Below are positions 59,251 through 64,000 of a stretch of DNA of 64,000 bases, in pieces (within the stretch, counting starts at the first letter, position 1; the number at the start of each line of letters is the position of its first letter). Origin of the DNA: Protaetiibacter sp. SSC-01 (GTDB lineage: Bacteria > Actinomycetota > Actinomycetes > Actinomycetales > Microbacteriaceae). The notes beneath the pieces are model-generated. The model made no database searches, was not told where the DNA came from, and saw only the letters and a list, made by a program, of their open reading frames with translations. The position numbers were made by a program, and so were the translations under genes. The stretch spans positions 1,240,001 through 1,304,000 of the forward strand of contig NZ_CP059987.1 in the NCBI RefSeq assembly GCF_014483895.1, given 5' to 3'.

Positions 59251-60249
59251 CTAGCGCGGCGGCACGCGTCGCACGACCTCGGCGGGCGGGATGAACGAGC
59301 CCGTGCGCTCGACCTCGTGCACGAGCTCGACGATCGCGCTGTTGACGGGCGCCGCGAGGCCGTGCTCGGCGGCGGCGTGCACGGTGGCGCCGTTGAGGAA
59401 CTCGATCTCGGTGAGCTGTCCGCGACGGATGCTCTGGAGCGTCGAGCCGGGATTCGGCACCGAGCCCATGCGGCGCGCGAGCAAGCGCGGGAACTGCTCG
59501 CCGAGCGCGAGGGGGAGCACGCCGAGCAGCCCGATGACCGCGCCCGACACGCCCTGCACCTTGCCGAAGCGCACCCCGATGCGGCGTGCGACGCGCACCG
59601 TCTCGCGCATGCTCGCGGTCATGATCCGCCGGAGCCCGGCATGCGCGACGACCTCCTGCACGCTCAGCCCCGTGATGGCGGGCAGGGCGTTGACGTGGTT
59701 GATGAGGAGCTTCGTCCACTGCGCGCCGGTGATGTCGTCGGTCACCTCGACGGGGAGCGCCTCGCCGATCGTCGCGGCGACGCTCTCGAGGAGGGCGCGG
59801 TCGGCACCTGGGCCGGCGCCGATGACGGTGGGGTTCGGGCCCGTGACGGTGACGTGGCCGGGCTCGAGGTACGACGCGGCGAAGAGCGCGAGCGCGCCGA
59901 GCACGGGGGAGTCGGGCAGCTCGCGGTGCGCGACCTCGAGCCCGCCGAGCCCGTTCTGCACGACGAGGAGCGGCACCCCCTCGAGAGGCGTCGCGTTCGC
60001 GGCGAGGGCGGTCGCCGCATCCTGCGCCTTCGTCGCGAGGATCGCGAGTTCGGGGCGCTCGGTGAGGGTCGCGTTCGCCGCGACCCGCACGCGGCGCTCG
60101 CCCCAGCCGCCGTCGAGCAGCAGCCCGCTCGCGTTGATGGCCTCGAGCTGCGCGCCGCGCGCCGTCACCTCGACGTCGTGGCCCCTCGCCGCGAGCAGCG
60201 CCCCGAAGGTGCCGCCGACCGCTCCCGCCCCGATCACGCCGATCCGCAT
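59251..60249 (-). CDS. Ketopantoate reductase family protein (PanE/ApbA-like)
   Basis: A 332-residue NADPH-dependent reductase. It begins MRIGVIGAGAVGGTFGALLA, has LAILATKAQD, VVQNGLGGLEV and the catalytic lysine in WTKLLINHVNALPAITG, with the glutamate region NGATVHAAAEHGLAAPVN. 2-dehydropantoate reduction for coenzyme A is the family norm, but many paralogues act on other ketoacids. It is convergent with the uridine-kinase-like gene. A TAGGCT box six bases before the ATG supports the start. Confidence 0.85.
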   Translation of the reverse strand: MRIGVIGAGAVGGTFGALLAARGHDVEVTARGAQLEAINASGLLLDGGWGERRVRVAANATLTERPELAILATKAQDAATALAANATPLEGVPLLVVQNGLGGLEVAHRELPDSPVLGALALFAASYLEPGHVTVTGPNPTVIGAGPGADRALLESVAATIGEALPVEVTDDITGAQWTKLLINHVNALPAITGLSVQEVVAHAGLRRIMTASMRETVRVARRIGVRFGKVQGVSGAVIGLLGVLPLALGEQFPRLLARRMGSVPNPGSTLQSIRRGQLTEIEFLNGATVHAAAEHGLAAPVNSAIVELVHEVERTGSFIPPAEVVRRVPPR

Positions 60250-60255
60250 GCCCCG

Positions 60256-60261
60256 AGCCTA
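60256..60261 (-). promoter_or_regulatory. -10 box TAGGCT, leaderless start for the PanE-like gene
   Basis: On the minus strand TAGGCT, six bases, then ATG 60249. Confidence 0.6.
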
Positions 60262-60299
60262 GGCGTCGGCGGCACCGGGGCCGTGTTTGTAAAGCGTGC

Positions 60300-60305
60300 T
60301 AACAT
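60300..60305 (+). promoter_or_regulatory. Possible -10 box TAACAT for the LuxR-type regulator
   Basis: TAACAT sits in a locally AT-rich patch 38 bases before ATG 60343. An upstream GTG at 60328 is in frame, so the box does not settle the start. Confidence 0.35.
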
Positions 60306-60342
60306 TCGGCGCAACGCGAACGACGACGTGACCGGGGCGGTG

Positions 60343-62553
60343 ATGGCGCGCAGTTCTCCTCAGCCCGCTCGTCACGCCCTCGCCGCGCCCGACAACGGTT
60401 CGGCGGTCGAGGGCTCGTTCGACGCCCTGAGGGTCCTCGAGGCTCACGCCGTCCCCGTGGCGCCCACCGTCGCCACCCGACTGCATCGTGAGCTCCGCGG
60501 CGATCCCGCCGCGATCGTGCAGACCGCCGCGTGGATGACGGAGGCGCAGCGGCGCGGCACGGAGTCGCTGCCCGACCCGCTGCCGCTCCTCGACGCGGTC
60601 GAGGATGCGGTGGGCGACGGACGCCTCGAGCCGTGGGAGTTCGAGGTGCTCGTGGCGGCCTGCGTGTGCGTCGACGACCGCACCGAGGTGCTGCTCGAGT
60701 TCGCCGCGCGACCGATCGACGAGCTCATCGCGGGAGGCGTGAGCCGCCACCTCGCGTTCGTGGCGGGGCACTTCGCCTTCGCCGATCCGCGGATGCGCGT
60801 GTGGGTGCACGGGAGCGCATCGCTCGCGGAGCGCACGTCGGTGCACGCCGCCCTCGCCGCGATCTATGCGCGACACCGCGACGACGACCTCGCGACGTGG
60901 CACCGCGCGCTCAGCACGCTGCAGGGCGATGCGGCCCTCGTTCCGCCGCTCCTGCGCATGGCGCGCGACGCCCTCGCGCGCGGCGAGGCGGAACGAGCGC
61001 ACGCCGTCGCGCGAGAGGCGACGAGTCACGCGCCCGATGGACCACCGCGCGAGCAGGCGCTCCTCGTGACGGGTGTCGCGGCCGCGGCGGCCGGGCTCGT
61101 CGACGACGCCGTGCGCGCCCTCGCGGCCGTCGTCGGCTCGGCGGATGCCGAGGTCGCCGCCGAGGCGATGCCGGCCTACCTCGCGTGCCTCGCGTGGCGG
61201 TCCGGAGGGGAGCCGGGCGCGGCGCTCGAGGGGCGTCTGGACGAGCTCGCGCGCGGCGGTGTGCGCGCGCGTCGAGCCGTCGCCCGGGCCCGCGCCCTCG
61301 CGGCGTGCCTGTGCGCCGAGCGCGGCGAGCGGGCGGCGGCTCGCCGATGGGCCGCGGCGATCGACGAGGTCGAGCATCCGGGCGAGCATCGCGTCGCATA
61401 CGCGTGGATGGCCGTGCACGCGCCCGACCACGATCCGTCCGCGATCGTGGCCCTCCCGGTCGGGCAGGGGCTCCTGCCGGTGCTCGCGGGGTCTCTCCTC
61501 CTCGCGCTCGGCGGTGACGTCGCGACGGCCGTCCGTCACGCGGGCCAGGCCGTGCCCGCGGGCCTCGTCCGGCGCGACGACGTGATCGCGGGGCTCGAGT
61601 GCTCACCCGTGGCGCGTGCGTATCGGGCCGTCGTCACGGCGCTCCTGCGGACCTGGGCGGGAGACGTCGCGGGTGCGCTCGATGCTCTCCGCCGCGGGTC
61701 GCTCGAGGGGCCCGTCGCGACGCCGTTCGACGGGCTCGCGCTGCGCCTCGCGCGCAGACTCGAGATCTCCGTCGACGGGCGGCCGGGCGTGCTCTCCCGT
61801 TCGCTCGCGACGACGGGCGCCGGCACGAGCCCCGCCGACGCGCTCCTCGACCGCGCGCTCGTCGACTTCCTCGCGGGCCGGGACGACGAGTCCGCGACCC
61901 GGGCGACGCTGCATCGCGAGCTCCACGGCCCGCGCGGCGTGCTCGCGATCCCCGGCGTCGACGAGCTGCCGGTCGGCGACGAGCACGGCCCGGATGCCGG
62001 CGTGGGCGAGCGCATGCCGCCGGACGCCGCGCTCGCCCGCCGCGCACGCGCCCTCGCGGCCGGCGCGACGCATCCGCGCGAGCTCGAGGCGTCGATCGCG
62101 CTCGCACGCGACATCGAGTCGCCCTTCGAGCGCGCGCGCGCAGAGGCCGCTCTCGGCGCCGCGTGGGCCTCATTCGGCGAGCACCTCGTCGCGCGCCGCC
62201 ACCTCGTCGCGGCCGAGACGCTCTTCGAGGAGGCGGGTGCGGATGCGTGGCGCGCCCTGGCACGTGAGCGCATGGCGCGCCTGCCGCACGAGCGCGACGC
62301 CGCATCCGTCTCCACGCACGACACCGCGAGCAGCCGCACGGACGTGCTCGCATGGAGCGACGTGCTCACCGAGCGCGAGCTGGAGGTGGCGCGGCTCGTC
62401 GTCGAAGGCGCGGGGAACCGCGAGATCGCGGCGCGGCTGTTCGTCTCCGTGCGCACGGTCGAGGTGCACGTGGGCAGGATCCTCGCGAAGCTCGGAGCCC
62501 GCTCACGCGTCGAGCTCATCGTGCTCGCACATCGCGCAGGCGTCACGACCTGA
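60343..62553 (+). CDS. Large LuxR-type regulator without a P-loop
   Basis: A 736-residue protein with ATG start chosen over an in-frame GTG 15 bases upstream. The last 60 residues are a LuxR HTH: LTERELEVARLVVEGAGNRE, then IAARLFVSVRTVEVHVGRIL. The rest is Ala-rich and helical, with repeated helix pairs like TPR units (LARGEAERAHAVAREATS, AGLVDDAVRALAAVVG). The MalT-type ATP-binding motif seen in most large LuxR proteins is absent. It is followed directly by the chitinase gene on the same strand, so it may control it (inference). Confidence 0.82.
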   Translation: MARSSPQPARHALAAPDNGSAVEGSFDALRVLEAHAVPVAPTVATRLHRELRGDPAAIVQTAAWMTEAQRRGTESLPDPLPLLDAVEDAVGDGRLEPWEFEVLVAACVCVDDRTEVLLEFAARPIDELIAGGVSRHLAFVAGHFAFADPRMRVWVHGSASLAERTSVHAALAAIYARHRDDDLATWHRALSTLQGDAALVPPLLRMARDALARGEAERAHAVAREATSHAPDGPPREQALLVTGVAAAAAGLVDDAVRALAAVVGSADAEVAAEAMPAYLACLAWRSGGEPGAALEGRLDELARGGVRARRAVARARALAACLCAERGERAAARRWAAAIDEVEHPGEHRVAYAWMAVHAPDHDPSAIVALPVGQGLLPVLAGSLLLALGGDVATAVRHAGQAVPAGLVRRDDVIAGLECSPVARAYRAVVTALLRTWAGDVAGALDALRRGSLEGPVATPFDGLALRLARRLEISVDGRPGVLSRSLATTGAGTSPADALLDRALVDFLAGRDDESATRATLHRELHGPRGVLAIPGVDELPVGDEHGPDAGVGERMPPDAALARRARALAAGATHPRELEASIALARDIESPFERARAEAALGAAWASFGEHLVARRHLVAAETLFEEAGADAWRALARERMARLPHERDAASVSTHDTASSRTDVLAWSDVLTERELEVARLVVEGAGNREIAARLFVSVRTVEVHVGRILAKLGARSRVELIVLAHRAGVTT

Positions 62554-62558
62554 CGCGA

Positions 62559-62578
62559 CGTACGTGGGAACACGTACG
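62559..62578. promoter_or_regulatory. Inverted repeat CGTACGTG-GGAA-CACGTACG upstream of the chitinase gene
   Basis: Perfect eight-base arms around GGAA, five bases after the LuxR-type stop. It is about 64 bases upstream of a TAGCGT box, a suitable place for an activator site; a weak terminator is the alternative. Confidence 0.5.
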
Positions 62579-62641
62579 CGCGAGCTCCTCCCGCCCCGCT
62601 TCATGTGGAAGCCCCGGACGCGCGCCTCCCGCGCGCGCTCG

Positions 62642-62647
62642 TAGCGT
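62642..62647 (+). promoter_or_regulatory. -10 box TAGCGT of the chitinase gene
   Basis: TAGCGT followed by a leader of about 53 bases and a ribosome site (acaagga) before ATG 62707. Confidence 0.5.
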
Positions 62648-62706
62648 GGGCGGCACCAGGCGCGTCGACGCCCTGTCGCCGCGCCGACCTGAAGACAAGG
62701 ATCGAC

Positions 62707-64000
62707 ATGACGAGAACGAGATACCGCACGCGCGGCATCATCGCCGCGCTCGCGACGGGTGCGATGGTGGCGACGCTCGCGGGGGTGACGGCGGGTTCCG
62801 CGGTCGCGGCTCCCGGGGCGGCGACCGCCGCTCAGGAGACCGCGGTCAACGGCTACCGCAACGTCGGCTACTTCGCCCAGTGGGGCGTCTACGGGCGCGG
62901 CTACAAGCTGAGCCAGCTCGACCGCTCGGGCGGCGCCGACGACCTGACGCACATCAACTACGCCTTCGGCAACATCCACTATCAGAGCCTCGAGTGCTTC
63001 ATCGCCAACAAGGCGCAGGGAACGGGGCCGAACGGCTCCGACGGCGCGGGCGACGCGTGGGCCGACTTCGGCATGGGGTACTCCGCGGCCGACTCGGTGT
63101 CGGGGGCCGCGGATGCGTGGGATCAGCCGCTCGCGGGCTCGTTCAACCAGCTCAAGCAGCTCAAGGCGAAGCACCCCGGCCTCAAGGCGCTCATCTCGCT
63201 CGGCGGATGGACGTGGTCGAAGAACTTCTCGGCGGCCGCGGCCACGGATGCGTCGCGCAAGAAGCTCGTGAAGAGCTGCATCGACCTCTACATCCGCGGC
63301 AACCTGCCCGTCATCGACGGGCGCGGGGGCGCGGGGGCCGCCGCGGGCGTGTTCGACGGCATCGACATCGACTGGGAGTGGCCCGGTTCGCCGAACGGGA
63401 ACGAGGGCAACATCGTCGACCCCGTGAACGACCGGAACAACTTCCGCCTCCTGCTCAAGGAGTTCCGCACGCAGCTCGACGCCCTCGGCGCCCAGACCGG
63501 CAAGCACTACCTGCTGTCGGCCTTCCTGCCCGCGAACCCCGCCGACATCGCTGCGGGAGGGTGGAACGACCCCGAGATCTTCGACTACCTCGACTACGGC
63601 AACATCCAGGGCTACGACCTGCACGGAGCGTGGGACCCCTCGCGCACCGGGCACCAGGCGAACCTGTACGACGACCCCGCCAACCCGCTCCCTGCGGACA
63701 AGCGGTTCAGCGTCGACAAGGCCGTACGTGCCTACACGGGCGCCGGCATCGACCCCTCGCAGCTCGGCATCGGACTCGCGGCGTACGGACGCGGCTGGAC
63801 CGGTGTCGCCTCGTCGACGCCGTGGTCGGCCGCCGGGGGAGCGGCTCCCGGAACCTACGAGGCGGGCATCGAGGACTTCTACAAGCTCGCGAGTGTCGGC
63901 ACGGGCTACTACAGCTCGACGGTCGGCGCGGCCTGGCGCTACGACGGCTCGCGGTGGTGGAGCTACGACAACACGCAGACGACGCAGCAGAAGGCGCAGT
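62707..64000 (+). CDS. Secreted GH18 chitinase, C-terminus beyond the window
   Basis: The first 431 residues are visible. A signal peptide (TRYRTRGIIAALATGAMVAT onward, ending near GSAVAAPG) is followed directly by the family 18 barrel. YFAQWGVYGRGY and DLTHINYAFGNI are early strands, SLGGWTWSKNF follows, and the catalytic DGIDIDWEW (Asp-x-x-Asp-x-Asp-x-Glu; 63355-63378) is intact. A Trp/Tyr-rich insertion (GYGRGWTGV region) suits processive chitin binding. It should cut beta-1,4 links in chitin outside the cell. Any C-terminal binding domains lie past the edge. Confidence 0.93.
   Translation, partial: MTRTRYRTRGIIAALATGAMVATLAGVTAGSAVAAPGAATAAQETAVNGYRNVGYFAQWGVYGRGYKLSQLDRSGGADDLTHINYAFGNIHYQSLECFIANKAQGTGPNGSDGAGDAWADFGMGYSAADSVSGAADAWDQPLAGSFNQLKQLKAKHPGLKALISLGGWTWSKNFSAAAATDASRKKLVKSCIDLYIRGNLPVIDGRGGAGAAAGVFDGIDIDWEWPGSPNGNEGNIVDPVNDRNNFRLLLKEFRTQLDALGAQTGKHYLLSAFLPANPADIAAGGWNDPEIFDYLDYGNIQGYDLHGAWDPSRTGHQANLYDDPANPLPADKRFSVDKAVRAYTGAGIDPSQLGIGLAAYGRGWTGVASSTPWSAAGGAAPGTYEAGIEDFYKLASVGTGYYSSTVGAAWRYDGSRWWSYDNTQTTQQKAQ

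Noticed and set aside
62554-62706. Riboswitch before the chitinase gene
   Set aside because: The leader from the -10 box is only about 53 bases and shows no known aptamer pattern.
1-64000. tRNA or rRNA genes
   Set aside because: No cloverleaf with a GTTCGAATC-like arm and no rRNA-like conserved stretch was found in any spacer.

Overview
The window is a dense, very GC-rich stretch of bacterial chromosome. GTG starts, ATGA/GTGA gene overlaps and many TANNNT boxes six or seven bases before a start codon all point to a high-GC actinobacterium. The gene set and the core order dxr - rseP - ispG - proS - nusA - ylxR - infB - rbfA fit Micrococcales, most likely a Microbacteriaceae relative; this assignment is inference from style and gene order. 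I saw no tRNA, rRNA, CRISPR array, prophage or transposase. The only stretch above 300 bases without a gene is 29113-29712, a cluster of repeats.

Left part (1-5079): the end of an aldo/keto reductase, then an amine-catabolism group. An Lrp/AsnC regulator, a class III aminotransferase and an FAD amine oxidase lie on the minus strand, opposite an aldehyde dehydrogenase on the plus strand. Together they look able to turn putrescine-type amines into GABA-type acids.

Centre-left (5167-22242): nine plus-strand genes, tightly packed. They encode an FHA protein, a PP2C phosphatase, a membrane Ser/Thr kinase, a 1980-residue anchored surface protein of Ig-like and Fn3 repeats, a MoxR ATPase, a DUF58 protein, a membrane transglutaminase-like protein whose catalytic Cys and His are both replaced, a zinc-ribbon/FHA protein and an EccC/FtsK-like ATPase. 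I consider this the most interesting system in the window: a phospho-signalling, chaperone and export-type locus with no obvious substrate gene inside it.

Centre (22247-34993): alanine dehydrogenase, a putrescine/spermidine-type ABC importer (PotD, A, B, C order) followed by another aminotransferase, the repeat cluster, a metal-type asparaginase coupled to a GABA aminotransferase, an OsmC protein, a membrane HExxH protein and a second GABA aminotransferase. With the left part this forms two halves of an amine import and breakdown pathway.

Right (35135-55474): FKBP lipoprotein, then the isoprenoid/housekeeping backbone. It is interrupted by a block of GNAT, LysR, SDR and two alpha/beta hydrolases between rseP and ispG, and by a minus-strand peptidase-like/ECF sigma group between proS and nusA where rimP is often found. 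A very strong hairpin separates infB from rbfA.

Far right (55482-64000): REP-like elements, a flavin oxidoreductase, the Fpg/MutY 8-oxoguanine repair pair, a uridine-kinase-like protein, a ketopantoate reductase, a LuxR-type regulator and a secreted GH18 chitinase cut off by the window edge.
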